From JANQJA01 sp040880285 (GTDB taxonomy: Bacteria; Pseudomonadota; Gammaproteobacteria; Pseudomonadales; Azotimanducaceae), in NCBI GenBank assembly GCA_040880285.1, contig JBBDIT010000084.1, positions 1 through 57,928 of the forward strand: 57,928 nt of DNA, read 5' to 3'. A program made the position numbers and the translations under genes. The notes beneath the pieces are model-generated. The model worked only from the letters and a program-made list of their open reading frames with translations, had not been told where the DNA came from and did not search any database. Of the stretch, positions 1 through 8,487 are shown piece by piece. Numbering within the stretch: position 1 is the stretch's first letter; each line of letters starts with the position of its first letter.

Positions 1-30
1 CCCGTTACATCCCTGTACCTAGCCTTCCAA

Positions 31-86
31 AACAGGTCCCTGACTTCTCACTCGCGCGATCGAGAAGGACTTGTTCAGAGGTTTCC
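31..86 (-). repeat. Dispersed intergenic repeat, copy A
   Basis: Read on the minus strand, this copy opens with a block close to AACCTCTGAACAAGTCC and closes with GAGAAGTCAGGGACC. Both end blocks recur in copy B near 3.45 kb, and the first recurs at the window's right end. The middle differs from copy B and contains a GC-rich self-complementary stretch (about 50-64). It lies downstream of the beta-lactamase-fold gene. A second, weaker match to the first block (a GTTCGG...GGGTTCGCTA stretch at about 121-141) runs into that gene's stop codon. Confidence 0.6.
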
Positions 87-138
87 TGGTGCAGCGAGGA
101 CCATCCTCTTTGGCAATCCAGTTCGGCACCGGGGTTCG

Positions 139-1293
139 CTAACTGATGCAGCCGTAAAGCGCGTTGGTCAATAGGGTGGAGCGGGGAGAGGCCTCAAGAT
201 CCGCCTGCATCTGGTTCATGGCATAGCCAATCGAGACCTGGTTCTCCATGTCGGCGAACCCGATGGAACCACCGGCTCCAGCGTGCCCGAAGGCGTTTGG
301 GTTGGGGCCATAGGCACCCTCGGTATTGAGCATAAAACCCCGTGCGCGCCGCATAACCCGGCCAGTGACCAGGTCAATCTCATTATCTACTTCAAGTTTG
401 GTCGCCTCACGAATCGCTGATTCGTTGAGAATTCTGGTACCGGCCAGCGCACCACCCATGGACATGGCTGCATAGATTGTTGCAATACCACGGGCGTTGG
501 CCTGGCCGTTGGCAGCCGCAATTTCAGCCCTGCGCCATTTGTTACTGCTTGCATGCTTGAATGGGCTAACGGATGGATTTAGTAGTGAGATAGGGTACAG
601 GGCCGGCATTTGCAGATTTGTATTCGCAGGCACTTTGGGTTTCTTACGAGCGCGGTTGGGACCGTTCATCGTTGCCACTCGACCCAGTTCTGATTCCGGT
701 AGCCCGATATAGAAATCGGCATCCAGTGGAGCAGCAACCTTCTCATGGAAGTATTGGCCAAGCGTCTTGCCGGTGATGCGCCTGACAAGTTCTCCGGGAA
801 AGTAGCCCCAGGTTATTGCGTGGTAGCCTGCACCTTCACCCAACGGCCACAGCGGCTTTTGTGCTGCCAGCAGGTTAACCATCTTGTCCCAGTCATACAG
901 GTCCTCAACTTCAAGTTTTGTCTCGACGCCACACAAACCGGCCTGGTGAGACAGAAGCTGGGCAACGGTGACATTGTGCTTGCCCTCGGCACCGAACTCG
1001 GGCCAGTAGGTGACGACTTTTTCATTATAATCAATCTTGCCCTCGTCATAGAGTACCGCGATGGCGATCGAGGCAAGCCCCTTGGTTGTCGAATAGACGT
1101 TGACCAGGGTGTTTCGCTGCCAGGGTTTTGCCATATCCACGTCGACATATCCGCCCCAGATATCGACCACCTTCCTCCCCTGATGATAGGCACAAAAGCT
1201 GGCGCCCACCTCAACTTCGCGCCACAAATTATGGAATACTGCTTTCACGGGCTCGAAGCCCGCAGCGACATCACCGAAAATTTCCACTTCCAT
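139..1293 (-). CDS. Serine hydrolase of the class C beta-lactamase / esterase EstB type
   Basis: This 384-residue protein has the serine beta-lactamase/PBP fold used by EstB-type esterases, 6-aminohexanoate hydrolases and related peptidases. The SxxK nucleophile motif is visible as STTK in a VYSTTKG context about 65 residues in. A WGY segment follows as the likely catalytic Tyr, and a C-terminal HAGAGG stretch occupies the KTG-like position. I see no signal peptide, so a cytoplasmic esterase or amidase is more likely than a periplasmic beta-lactamase. The open frame extends 27 codons further upstream, but the ATG at 1293 is preceded by a GGGAA ribosome site and matches where family homology should begin. 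The stop lies beside a dispersed repeat. The substrate cannot be told from sequence. Confidence 0.85.
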   Translation of the reverse strand: MEVEIFGDVAAGFEPVKAVFHNLWREVEVGASFCAYHQGRKVVDIWGGYVDVDMAKPWQRNTLVNVYSTTKGLASIAIAVLYDEGKIDYNEKVVTYWPEFGAEGKHNVTVAQLLSHQAGLCGVETKLEVEDLYDWDKMVNLLAAQKPLWPLGEGAGYHAITWGYFPGELVRRITGKTLGQYFHEKVAAPLDADFYIGLPESELGRVATMNGPNRARKKPKVPANTNLQMPALYPISLLNPSVSPFKHASSNKWRRAEIAAANGQANARGIATIYAAMSMGGALAGTRILNESAIREATKLEVDNEIDLVTGRVMRRARGFMLNTEGAYGPNPNAFGHAGAGGSIGFADMENQVSIGYAMNQMQADLEASPRSTLLTNALYGCIS

Positions 1294-1426
1294 GCTTTGT
1301 TTCCCATTGGGTATTGAAGGTTGGAATGATGCTAACCCAGCGACCCGGAACCTGCCAGTCGTAGATTGATCCATTAAGGGTCAGCTACAAAACGAGAGCT
1401 TTACTGCCATCCATTACTGCAAGACG

Positions 1427-2413
1427 CTAGTCTTCATGCAAGTTGATCTGATTTGCGATGCCCCTTATATAGTCGAGCCAGCGTGCATCCGTAGAGAATC
1501 GGTCAGCCCTGAGTCTCTTTTGATATTCGGTTGCCAGAGCCTGCAACTGATCCTCATCATTTGCGAGAACTTCGATCAGGCACCACCGGTTCCATTCTGT
1601 TATGAGCGACCAGTCGCGGGTGCCGATATCGCAGTTGGGTAGTCGGTAATGAAACGCAGGCCGTTTTTTTATCCGGTTATCCGGAACTCGCGCCCTGATT
1701 TTTTCTTCATCGATTGTGCTGAACAGGGGTAGCATATCCAGCGCACGGTTGCGGGTAGCGTTCATCTGAAGATAATCAGTGATGACGGTGTCCATATCAG
1801 GTCGAGAGTATCCGAGGACACGAGCGAGATACCCGGGGGGATACAAGTCCACATAAGGTGAGATGCGACGTGCCGCATTGACCCCATGGGCTTCCACAAG
1901 GTAATCCTGCAGTATGCAATATGCTTTTAGGTATCGGACGATACAGGGTGCGCGTAATTCCGGAATTTCAGTATTGATATGAACCCCGAATGCAAACAGG
2001 AATGACTCGTCGGTGCCCGTAGCGCCAGCGTCTATCAGGGACTCAACGATTTCGTTGGTCTGATCCAGCTGAGTCACATCAATAGGCGGGAAAACCAGCT
2101 CAAGCGGGACAACGGTGCCGGCAACACTCGCAATGGTTTTGACAACGTCATCTTCAATAAGATCTGCTTTGGCTTGCTGCTTTAAAAACTGCCAGTCGAG
2201 TTCGAGGGTGAATTCCCCGAAGTCTGGATGGACAATCGTCGCCTCAACAGGCGAAATATGTGTAACGTCGCGACCAATACTGGCTCGCAGCGCGTCCAGG
2301 CAGCTCTCAAAGGTCAGGCCTCCGAACTCGATTTCGAATCCGACATGTCGCGGCCTGCCATCAGTGGTCGTTGAAAGTGCCGGTGGGAGTAGGTTTTGTT
2401 GAAGGTTGCTCAT
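1427..2413 (-). CDS. Putative amidoligase-family enzyme (ATP-grasp-like / glutamine-synthetase-fold group)
   Basis: The roughly 328-residue protein resembles the 'putative amidoligase' family (PF12224). These are predicted to form amide bonds between amino acids or peptides and other amines, within the COOH-NH2 ligase superfamily. The GFEIEFGG segment near residue 25 is the typical N-terminal strand carrying paired acidic metal ligands. An FGVHINTE segment mid-protein supplies the conserved HxN-type motif, and a PNCDIG...EWNRWCLIE stretch lies near the C-terminus. Family members usually sit beside gamma-glutamyl cyclotransferase or glutamine amidotransferase genes, but here the neighbours are unrelated. 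I chose the ATG at 2413 because the longer frame starts inside a tandem DNA repeat; no strong ribosome site is visible. The product of the reaction is unknown. Confidence 0.6.
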   Translation of the reverse strand: MSNLQQNLLPPALSTTTDGRPRHVGFEIEFGGLTFESCLDALRASIGRDVTHISPVEATIVHPDFGEFTLELDWQFLKQQAKADLIEDDVVKTIASVAGTVVPLELVFPPIDVTQLDQTNEIVESLIDAGATGTDESFLFAFGVHINTEIPELRAPCIVRYLKAYCILQDYLVEAHGVNAARRISPYVDLYPPGYLARVLGYSRPDMDTVITDYLQMNATRNRALDMLPLFSTIDEEKIRARVPDNRIKKRPAFHYRLPNCDIGTRDWSLITEWNRWCLIEVLANDEDQLQALATEYQKRLRADRFSTDARWLDYIRGIANQINLHED

Positions 2414-2432
2414 GGCGTCACACTGTACTTTA

Positions 2433-2517
2433 GCCGTTCTGAAACACGAGCCGTCCTGAAACACGAGCCGTCCTGAAACACGAGCCGTCCTGAAACACGA
2501 GCCATCCTGAAACAGGG
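2433..2517. repeat. Five tandem copies of a 17-bp unit
   Basis: The unit GCCGTCCTGAAACACGA occurs head to tail at 2433, 2450, 2467, 2484 and 2501. The first copy differs at one position (GCCGTTCTG...) and the last at a few (GCCATCCTGAAACAGGG). The three central copies are identical. The array fills most of the space between the divergent amidoligase and ferredoxin reductase genes, so it probably overlaps one or both promoters. A 17-bp period is not a multiple of three, so it is not a coding repeat. Confidence 0.95.
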
Positions 2518-2567
2518 GTGGGCGATATGCGATAATACCACGACCCGAATCATGAAATGGAGATACC

Positions 2568-3392
2568 GTGTCCGGCTTTGAAGTAACACTGCAGCGGGTC
2601 CGGCGCCTTTCATCGAGTACGCTCGATTTCAGGTTTGCGCGAACTGATGGTCACAACGTCGACTTTGAGCCTGGTCAATTTTTCCGGTTTACCTTCCGTG
2701 ATGAGAAAGGCGCCTTTGAGCGCAGTTACAGCCTTTGTAATTATGGTAATGATGTTCATGGGTCGCCGTTTCTTGACCTGGTGATATCCTGGGTGGATGG
2801 AGGGCGTGCCAGTCAATATCTGTTCAATTGTGAGCCGGGTATAAAGGCGACAGTGACCGGTCCATATGGACGGCTGGTGTTGCCTGAGCCAATGCCGCGA
2901 AGGTTGTTCCTGGTCGCCACCAGCGTTGGTATTGCACCTTTCATGCCGATGCTGACCAGATTGGCGAAGGTGATAGATGAAGGCGAGACTGAGGTACATT
3001 TCTTTTTCGGAGTCCGAAGTCCGGAAGAGTTCATCTACGAGCAATTGTTGACCAGGTACATGGGCGTGCATCCAGGCTTTCAACTGACGCTTTGCTACAG
3101 TCGTGAAATGCCGAAGGTGCCCCGTGCATTCGAACGAAGAGGTTATGTCCAGGATGCCATAGCTACTATGCCATTAGACCCGGCGGATGATCGATTCTTG
3201 TTGTGTGGCAATCCGGCGATGATCGACGACGTCTTTGCAGCGTTGAAGGAACGCGGCTTCACCGGTAAACAGGTGGTGCGAGAAAAGTACGTTTACGCCC
3301 GGGAAACCGGCGCGGTCAAGGTAAAGGCAATGACGCAGGCGCAAAGAAAACTGTTAGCGGAAAAAACGAAGAAGTACAAGACGTCCACTTGA
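2568..3392 (+). CDS. fpr: Ferredoxin/flavodoxin--NADP+ reductase
   Basis: This 274-residue FAD- and NADP(H)-binding oxidoreductase moves electrons between NADPH and ferredoxin or flavodoxin in the cytoplasm. The FAD domain shows the RSYSLCNY motif (RxYS type, near residue 50). The NADP domain begins after GPYGRL and has TSVGIAPF in the place of the GTGIAP pyrophosphate-binding loop, followed by LLCGNPAMI near residue 225. The start is GTG, supported by a GGAG ribosome site seven bases upstream. The C-terminus carries a Lys-rich extension of about 20 residues beyond the usual VREKYV end. It is transcribed divergently from the amidoligase gene across the 17-bp repeat array. Confidence 0.88.
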   Translation: MSGFEVTLQRVRRLSSSTLDFRFARTDGHNVDFEPGQFFRFTFRDEKGAFERSYSLCNYGNDVHGSPFLDLVISWVDGGRASQYLFNCEPGIKATVTGPYGRLVLPEPMPRRLFLVATSVGIAPFMPMLTRLAKVIDEGETEVHFFFGVRSPEEFIYEQLLTRYMGVHPGFQLTLCYSREMPKVPRAFERRGYVQDAIATMPLDPADDRFLLCGNPAMIDDVFAALKERGFTGKQVVREKYVYARETGAVKVKAMTQAQRKLLAEKTKKYKTST

Positions 3393-3423
3393 AATCCTCG
3401 GCCAGGGAAGGCCCGCGCCCGGG

Positions 3424-3494
3424 AAAACTGGTCCCTGACTTCTCAGCTCGAACCCTCCCGGCAAGACTTTGCGGACTCGTTCAGAGATTCCCTA
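3424..3494 (-). repeat. Dispersed intergenic repeat, copy B
   Basis: On the minus strand the element begins TAGGGAATCTCTGAACGAGT and ends GAGAAGTCAGGGACCAG. Its first three bases are the stop codon of the VanY-type gene, the same arrangement as at purD at the right end of the window. The variable middle (about 3445-3472) contains short self-complementary GC-rich pieces. It lies between two convergent genes, so it may act as a bidirectional 3' structure. Confidence 0.7.
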
Positions 3495-4016
3495 GCCCTG
3501 ACAGGCCCAGTGCCAGGGCTCATAAGCTATTCCCAGTGGATTGTCGCGTGGATACGTCAAGGTAAATGAAAACCGGTGCGCGTTGCGGCACAGCCAGTCG
3601 AATGCCGGGGTTTGCTCGAAGGCTTCCGAGAGTGGCTCGCAATTGGGTGTATTCAGATCGAGCGCGCGACCCGTATGGTGCTCGCTGTATCCTGGTACCG
3701 CATTGACTTTAAGGATGTCTTCAAGGGCCTGACCCTTGTCCAGCTTCGCACGAATAAGATTGCACTGATATTCCACCGATCGAAATGCGCTCACCAGTTC
3801 AAGTTCGATGCCGTCGGCAGAAGCTTGACTGCGCATGGCTTGCCACTGTTGCCTGGTGATTCTGGCCATGTATTGGGGGCGATCAAAGATATCATTTTCG
3901 CACTGTACAAGATCGATAGCTTCTGGCTGCAACGGTAATGAAAGCTCCTGCCTGATTGTCCTGGTGATGCCCAGGTCTGAAAGCAGGCTGTCAATATTCT
4001 GTTGAAAATCGGTCAT
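3492..4016 (-). CDS. VanY-type D-alanyl-D-alanine carboxypeptidase (peptidase M15B)
   Basis: This is a 174-residue zinc peptidase domain. The metal-binding signature SEHHTGRALD spans residues 111-120 (H113 and D120 as ligands), and EPWHW at 166-170 supplies the catalytic Glu and third His ligand. The SAFRS segment near residue 77 is also typical of the family. These enzymes trim the terminal D-Ala from peptidoglycan stem peptides. No signal peptide is visible, which is unusual for a wall enzyme and suggests cytoplasmic recycling or export by another route. Its ATG overlaps the stop of the upstream DUF3667 gene in an ATGA junction, so the two are likely co-translated. Its stop codon is the first triplet of a dispersed repeat. 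Confidence 0.85.
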   Translation of the reverse strand: MTDFQQNIDSLLSDLGITRTIRQELSLPLQPEAIDLVQCENDIFDRPQYMARITRQQWQAMRSQASADGIELELVSAFRSVEYQCNLIRAKLDKGQALEDILKVNAVPGYSEHHTGRALDLNTPNCEPLSEAFEQTPAFDWLCRNAHRFSFTLTYPRDNPLGIAYEPWHWACQG

Positions 4017-5032
4017 AGGGTCAAAATGCCCAATGTAAAGGCGACAGCAACGGAGACGAATAAAGCGATGGCGTAGATCACTACAAGGACCGCAAATTTG
4101 ATCATAGTCAAGATGAAACCCTGATGGTAGGCCTGCTTCAGGCTCAAGAACATATATAACGGGATCCAGATCTGAATGGCATTCCTCAGATATTCGAGAG
4201 GAGCGAACAAGCCGGTCGCTGCTTCTGCGAATCCTTCTACAATCAGGATCAGGAACAGGAAGGAGTGATTATTGACGGCCAGGATGAGATGTTCCGTGTA
4301 ATAGCGACCAGTGCCCAGGTAGCTTAACTTGAGGAGTAGGGCAAAAATTGGCAACAGGACGAACATCACCGGGGGTGCGACATCGATCAGTACACCTACC
4401 AGCGCTTGTGGATCCTCCTTGACTAATTTTGCCGCTTTTTCGGTCTGTGTTTTTAATCTTTCCCTGATCGCCTGGTTGTGACTTTCTGACAGCCAGCTGA
4501 AGGCAAGGCCGTCATAGCTGACGATTATATCATCCACCCAATCACTTTCGGTTTGAGGGTGAGCGTTTGCTCCATTCTTTTTCTCGCGAGTAATCTGCTG
4601 GTCAGCCTGGGTGTCAACTTTCGGTGCAATGTCCTCTTCAACCAGAATACGGGTACTCTTGCCATCGAAGATGACGGCAGCTTCCTGACTGCCCATAATC
4701 TGCAACGACAACAGGAAGAAAAAGAGAATACTGGAGACCAGGTACAGGCGTAGCGGTGGCAAGTAGCGAGCGCGTCGGCCAGCGAAGTATTCAGTCGTCA
4801 GGAAGCCCGGTCGGAATATCAGCGCGAACAGGGTCCTGGCAGTACGGGAATCCCACGAGAACACATCGTCAAATGCTTCGCTAACCAGGGAGAAGAAAAA
4901 TCGATCAATGGGTTTCTGGCTCTGGCCGCAGTTGTAGCACCAGTTACCTTTAAGTGGAGTATTACAGTTGGGACAACTGGCCTCACCTGACAGGACTTCA
5001 TGGTCGAGATCGTCTGTTTGTTCGCTAGACAA
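4013..5032 (-). CDS. DUF3667-type membrane protein with N-terminal zinc ribbon
   Basis: The 339-residue protein starts with a short acidic stretch and a zinc ribbon (C20, C23, C32, C35, in CPNC...CYNC). A segment near residues 45-80 with FLTTEYFAGRRARYLPP matches the DUF3667 family. A hydrophobic helix follows at about 92-112 (LYLVSSILFFFLLSL). After a charged loop there are several more membrane helices (about 210-335). The function of the family is unknown. The downstream VanY-type gene overlaps its stop by four bases, which ties it to an envelope or wall role, but that is inference. Confidence 0.75.
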   Translation of the reverse strand: MSSEQTDDLDHEVLSGEASCPNCNTPLKGNWCYNCGQSQKPIDRFFFSLVSEAFDDVFSWDSRTARTLFALIFRPGFLTTEYFAGRRARYLPPLRLYLVSSILFFFLLSLQIMGSQEAAVIFDGKSTRILVEEDIAPKVDTQADQQITREKKNGANAHPQTESDWVDDIIVSYDGLAFSWLSESHNQAIRERLKTQTEKAAKLVKEDPQALVGVLIDVAPPVMFVLLPIFALLLKLSYLGTGRYYTEHLILAVNNHSFLFLILIVEGFAEAATGLFAPLEYLRNAIQIWIPLYMFLSLKQAYHQGFILTMIKFAVLVVIYAIALFVSVAVAFTLGILTL

Positions 5033-5156
5033 GCGTTTGCTCCCCTGTCCGGAAGTCGATCATTCTAGCATGGGGCGCAATGTCTTATCCCGGTTCAGGT
5101 AAGGTCCGGATAAATTGTCAGACGATATCAAGCTGCGCCACCAGGCAAGCACCATG

Positions 5157-6281
5157 TCAGGCCACAAAGCGAGTCAGGTGATGGTCGGTATTACCAAACT
5201 GTGAATCGATAACGGTGAGGCGCTTGAAGTAGTGTGCCACCCGCAACTCTTCAGTCATACCCATGCCACCGTGCAGCTGAACCGCATTTTGTCCGACAAA
5301 ACGGGTAGACTTGCCAATAAGGTATTTCAATGCGTGGATGGTTCTCTGTGTGTCTGCAGAACCCTGGGTTTCCAACATGGTTGCTTTCATTGTCAATGAT
5401 GTGGCGAGTGCATGCTCCATAAACATCTCTGTCATGCGATGCTTGAGCACCTGAAAATCACTGAGGGGATGATCAAATTGCTGGCGTTGTTTTGTGTAGG
5501 CGATTGTGTCCTTGTATAACATCTCCATCGCACCAACGGCTTCGGCTGCCAGCGCCAGGATTGCGCGATTGGCGACTTTAGAAACGACCGCCATGCCCTC
5601 GTCAACCTTGCCGATGACACAGTCGCCCTGGACTTTAACGTCTTTAAGAGTCACTTCCGAAGCCCGGAGGCCGTCCAGTGTCGGATAGCTGTCGAGTTTC
5701 AATCCGTCCGCACCCTTGTCGACGATAAAGACCGTGAGTCCGTGGTCAGAGACCTGGTCACCACTTGTTCTTGCGACAACGAGGATCTTGTCAGCCGTTT
5801 GTGCATTCAAAACCACTGACTTGGTGCCGTTCAATGTGTAGAAGTCACCGTCCTTGACGGCACTTGTCGTGACATTGCTCAAGTCATGATGTGCCTGTTC
5901 TTCCGCATACGCGAACGTTGCAAGCAAGCTGCCGTCAATGATCCCGGCGAGAAGCTCCTCTCTTTGTGCAGTGGAGCCGAATTCGCTGATAGCGGTGCCG
6001 GCCATAACGACGGTTGCCAGGAATGGTTCCACAACCAGCCCTTTCCCGAATTCTTCCATCATGATCATGGTATCAACCGGCGTGCCGCCAATACCACCGT
6101 CTTCCTCGGCGAACGGCATAGCGAGCCAACCGAGTTCAGCAAACTGTTTCCAGTTTTCGCGACTAAAGCCCTCGTCTGAGGCAGTCAGTTTGTTTCGTTC
6201 ACTGATGTCATAGTTGTTTTCGATATATTTCGCGACGCTATCTCGCAAAAGATTTTGTTCTTCACTGTATGAGAGATCCAT
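5157..6281 (-). CDS. Acyl-CoA dehydrogenase, small-subunit (PimD-like) type
   Basis: This 374-residue flavoprotein of the acyl-CoA dehydrogenase family catalyses alpha,beta-dehydrogenation of a CoA thioester, passing electrons to ETF. The C-terminal QLHGGMGMTEEL segment is the family's FAD and dimer-contact motif. The middle beta domain (about 125-235) shows NGTKSVVLNA. Length and sequence style match the subunits that pair with a PimC-like partner to make alpha2beta2 enzymes for dicarboxylic, branched or steroid side-chain acyl-CoAs. The partner gene lies immediately upstream, 33 bases away and on the same strand. A GAAG ribosome site precedes the ATG. The exact substrate cannot be inferred. 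Confidence 0.88.
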   Translation of the reverse strand: MDLSYSEEQNLLRDSVAKYIENNYDISERNKLTASDEGFSRENWKQFAELGWLAMPFAEEDGGIGGTPVDTMIMMEEFGKGLVVEPFLATVVMAGTAISEFGSTAQREELLAGIIDGSLLATFAYAEEQAHHDLSNVTTSAVKDGDFYTLNGTKSVVLNAQTADKILVVARTSGDQVSDHGLTVFIVDKGADGLKLDSYPTLDGLRASEVTLKDVKVQGDCVIGKVDEGMAVVSKVANRAILALAAEAVGAMEMLYKDTIAYTKQRQQFDHPLSDFQVLKHRMTEMFMEHALATSLTMKATMLETQGSADTQRTIHALKYLIGKSTRFVGQNAVQLHGGMGMTEELRVAHYFKRLTVIDSQFGNTDHHLTRFVA

Positions 6282-6314
6282 GGTTATATCTTCGCTAATT
6301 TCGGTTTCGTGGTG

Positions 6315-7472
6315 CTAAGAGCCAAGTCCAAGCACGTTCTTTGAAATGACATCTTTCTGGACTTCGCTGGCGCCGCCATAAATGGTGGTTGCTCGCCCAC
6401 CCAGATAGGCGCCGGTGGCACCCCTGGCAAATTTCGGGCCAGCCGTACCGTTTCCCCAGACAGCACCAAAAATACCTGCGGCTTCAATGTTTAACTCCTG
6501 CAGGCGCTGCTGGATTTCGGTTCCCTTCAGCTTCAGGATAGAGGACTCCGGGCCCGGACTGCCGCCGGCGGCAACGGAGGCAAGGGTACGCAGTTCAGTG
6601 AATTCAAGTGCAAGTAATTCGGCTTCCAGCGCGCCGACTTTATTTCGAAATGCCGGCACATCCATTAATGTACCGTCGCCGACTTTGATTGATGCCGCAT
6701 TCTCTTTAGCTTTTTCAAGGGCCAAAACCGAGTTTTGGATGCCTGCCAGCCCGGTACGTTCATGGGCAAGTAACCCTTTGGCATAGGTCCAGCCTTTACC
6801 TTCCTCACCGATTCGGTTTTCGACCGGTACCTTGACGTCGGTGAGATAGACCTCGTTGACGGTATGACTACCGCCCAGCGTGATGATGGGCCGAACTTCG
6901 ATGCCGGGGTCGTCCATGGGGATCAACAAAAACGTAATGCCTTCCTGCTTGGGTCCATCACTTGAGGTCCGTGTCAGGCAAAACATCCAGTTGGCGATGT
7001 GGGCAAGCGTGGTCCAGATTTTCTGGCCGTTGACGACGTAATGCTGACCGTCTTCGGTCAATTCAGCCTTGGTCTTGAGATTAGCCAGGTCCGAACCTGC
7101 TCCTGGTTCAGAGTATCCCTGGCACCAGTTGACCGAGCCATCCCGAATACCCGGCAGGAACCTGTCTTGCTGCTCTTTGGTTCCATAGCCCATGAGAATG
7201 GGGGCGAGCATGGTCACACCGAACGGCATCTGGGGTGGTGTTGAATTCTTTGCCATTTCAAGATCGAAGATGTAGCGCTGTGTCGGTGTAAAGCCCGGGC
7301 CACCGAATTCAACAGGCCACCTGGAAACATCCCAGCCGCCTTTATTGCGGAGCGCTTCAAACCACTCGCCTCGCTTCGTCCAGAGCTCCGCGCCCCTGGG
7401 CAGGTTCTCTTTGATGAATTCCTGAACCTCTTGTTGAAATTCGAGATCCTCCTTGCTGAATTCAATGTCCAT
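6315..7472 (-). CDS. Acyl-CoA dehydrogenase, large-subunit (PimC-like) type
   Basis: The 385-residue acyl-CoA dehydrogenase has the signature WCQGYSEPGAGSDLA near residue 125 and NGQKIWTT in the beta domain. Its C-terminal IYGGASEVQKDVI segment carries the Glu usually placed at the active site. This pattern is typical of the larger subunit of heteromeric enzymes. It is followed by the small-subunit gene, so the two probably form one complex expressed from a two-gene operon. The ATG at 7472 has a good AGGAAT ribosome site; eight further codons upstream are open but lack one. A similar gene lies at 31898-33094. Confidence 0.9.
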   Translation of the reverse strand: MDIEFSKEDLEFQQEVQEFIKENLPRGAELWTKRGEWFEALRNKGGWDVSRWPVEFGGPGFTPTQRYIFDLEMAKNSTPPQMPFGVTMLAPILMGYGTKEQQDRFLPGIRDGSVNWCQGYSEPGAGSDLANLKTKAELTEDGQHYVVNGQKIWTTLAHIANWMFCLTRTSSDGPKQEGITFLLIPMDDPGIEVRPIITLGGSHTVNEVYLTDVKVPVENRIGEEGKGWTYAKGLLAHERTGLAGIQNSVLALEKAKENAASIKVGDGTLMDVPAFRNKVGALEAELLALEFTELRTLASVAAGGSPGPESSILKLKGTEIQQRLQELNIEAAGIFGAVWGNGTAGPKFARGATGAYLGGRATTIYGGASEVQKDVISKNVLGLGS

Positions 7473-7612
7473 CGACAGATTCCTGATGTATTTCAATTAA
7501 AAAGGGCCGACATCATAGGGTCAAACCCTTGGCCTGACAACCAGCCACGCGATAGCGAGCTGCATGTTGCCGGCCAAAATAGGGGCTGATAACTTCGCTG
7601 AATTATGTGCGT

Positions 7613-8377
7613 TCAGGATTGTTTGAGGGGCAGGCACTGAGCCTCGCGAATACGCTGCCTGAGGTTGTCACAGAAATCCCGTGCCCGAGCCAGATTCTCA
7701 AAAGGCCCCGTTTGAACACGGTAAACTCGTTGACGCCCGGGTTCTGCCAGCTTCACAATGGGTTGCAGGCCGTCGAACAGTGCTGGTGCCTGGCCGGTCA
7801 GCCATTCCCAGAGGCGATTGGCGCCCGCCCGGGTGCCCATGGCACCCAATTGAACCCGGTAGTTGGTATCCGGTAGAGCAGGACTCTCGCCACTGTCGCG
7901 GATCTTGTTAGGTAGCCTGAAGTTCCAGGTCTTGGACCAGGGCAAGTCGGGGTTCACGCGGACACCGTCTTCTACCAGTGCTGCCCCTAGACCAGCTAAT
8001 CTCTCGTTGGCGCGAGCAAAACCCGACTTTGCTGCACGGGTGAGCCACAAAATAGCAGCGTCACGATCAGCCGCGACACCCCTGCCGTCAGCGTACATTT
8101 CGCCTACCGAGAATTGCGCGGGTGCGTAACCCTGAGTGGCTGCCTTGTAGTACCAGCTAAAGGCAATTGCGAGATCCGGATCAACGGATTCTCCATATTT
8201 GTACATGAGTCCGATGACAGTCTGGGCGCGTGGATCGCCTGCTTCTGCCAGCCTGATAAACTGCTGGTACGCGCTGGTGTAGTCCTTGTTGCGGTAAGCG
8301 TTGGCCGCGGACTCAAAGTCTGCGGCAGTAGGCGCGCAGGTTATTAAAAGAGTCAGCAAAATCAGGATCTTGTGCAA
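7613..8377 (-). CDS. Exported Sel1-repeat and SPOR-domain protein
   Basis: This is a 254-residue protein. Residues 1-19 form a Sec-type signal peptide (hydrophobic ILILLTLLITC core, cleavage near PTAA). Residues about 22-125 hold Sel1-like TPR repeats (AYRNKDYTSAYQQF, AQTVIGLMYKYGESV, AQFSVGEMYADGRGV). A C-terminal SPOR domain (about 165-250, starting YRVQLGAMG) probably binds denuded peptidoglycan glycan at the division septum. The combination suggests a periplasmic scaffold acting at sites of wall remodelling. The start appears to be TTG, since the signal peptide begins exactly there and the nearby ATG is in another frame. The gene is monocistronic and faces away from the sigma factor gene. 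Confidence 0.8.
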   Translation of the reverse strand: MHKILILLTLLITCAPTAADFESAANAYRNKDYTSAYQQFIRLAEAGDPRAQTVIGLMYKYGESVDPDLAIAFSWYYKAATQGYAPAQFSVGEMYADGRGVAADRDAAILWLTRAAKSGFARANERLAGLGAALVEDGVRVNPDLPWSKTWNFRLPNKIRDSGESPALPDTNYRVQLGAMGTRAGANRLWEWLTGQAPALFDGLQPIVKLAEPGRQRVYRVQTGPFENLARARDFCDNLRQRIREAQCLPLKQS

Positions 8378-8466
8378 GGAGGTGGTCCCATTCCAGAGCT
8401 TAACCCGGCTAGCTTACCGCATTTTTGAAATGATCCGGACTGGCTATTGCCGAAAAATGAACGCAA

Positions 8467-8472
8467 TATAAT
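8467..8472 (+). promoter_or_regulatory. Candidate -10 box upstream of the ECF sigma factor gene
   Basis: A perfect TATAAT lies 59 bases before the sigma factor start codon. No convincing TTGACA partner is placed 17 bases upstream, so recognition would need an activator or an extended element. A separate GGAACT at 8478-8483, the usual -35 form for ECF sigma factors, lies just downstream, so two overlapping promoters are possible. Confidence 0.35.
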
Positions 8473-8487
8473 AGTCGGGAACTATCC

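Noticed and set aside
745..1317. 190-codon open frame opposite the beta-lactamase-fold gene
   Set aside because: It is the antisense shadow of a gene with clear catalytic motifs, has no family sequence and no supported start.
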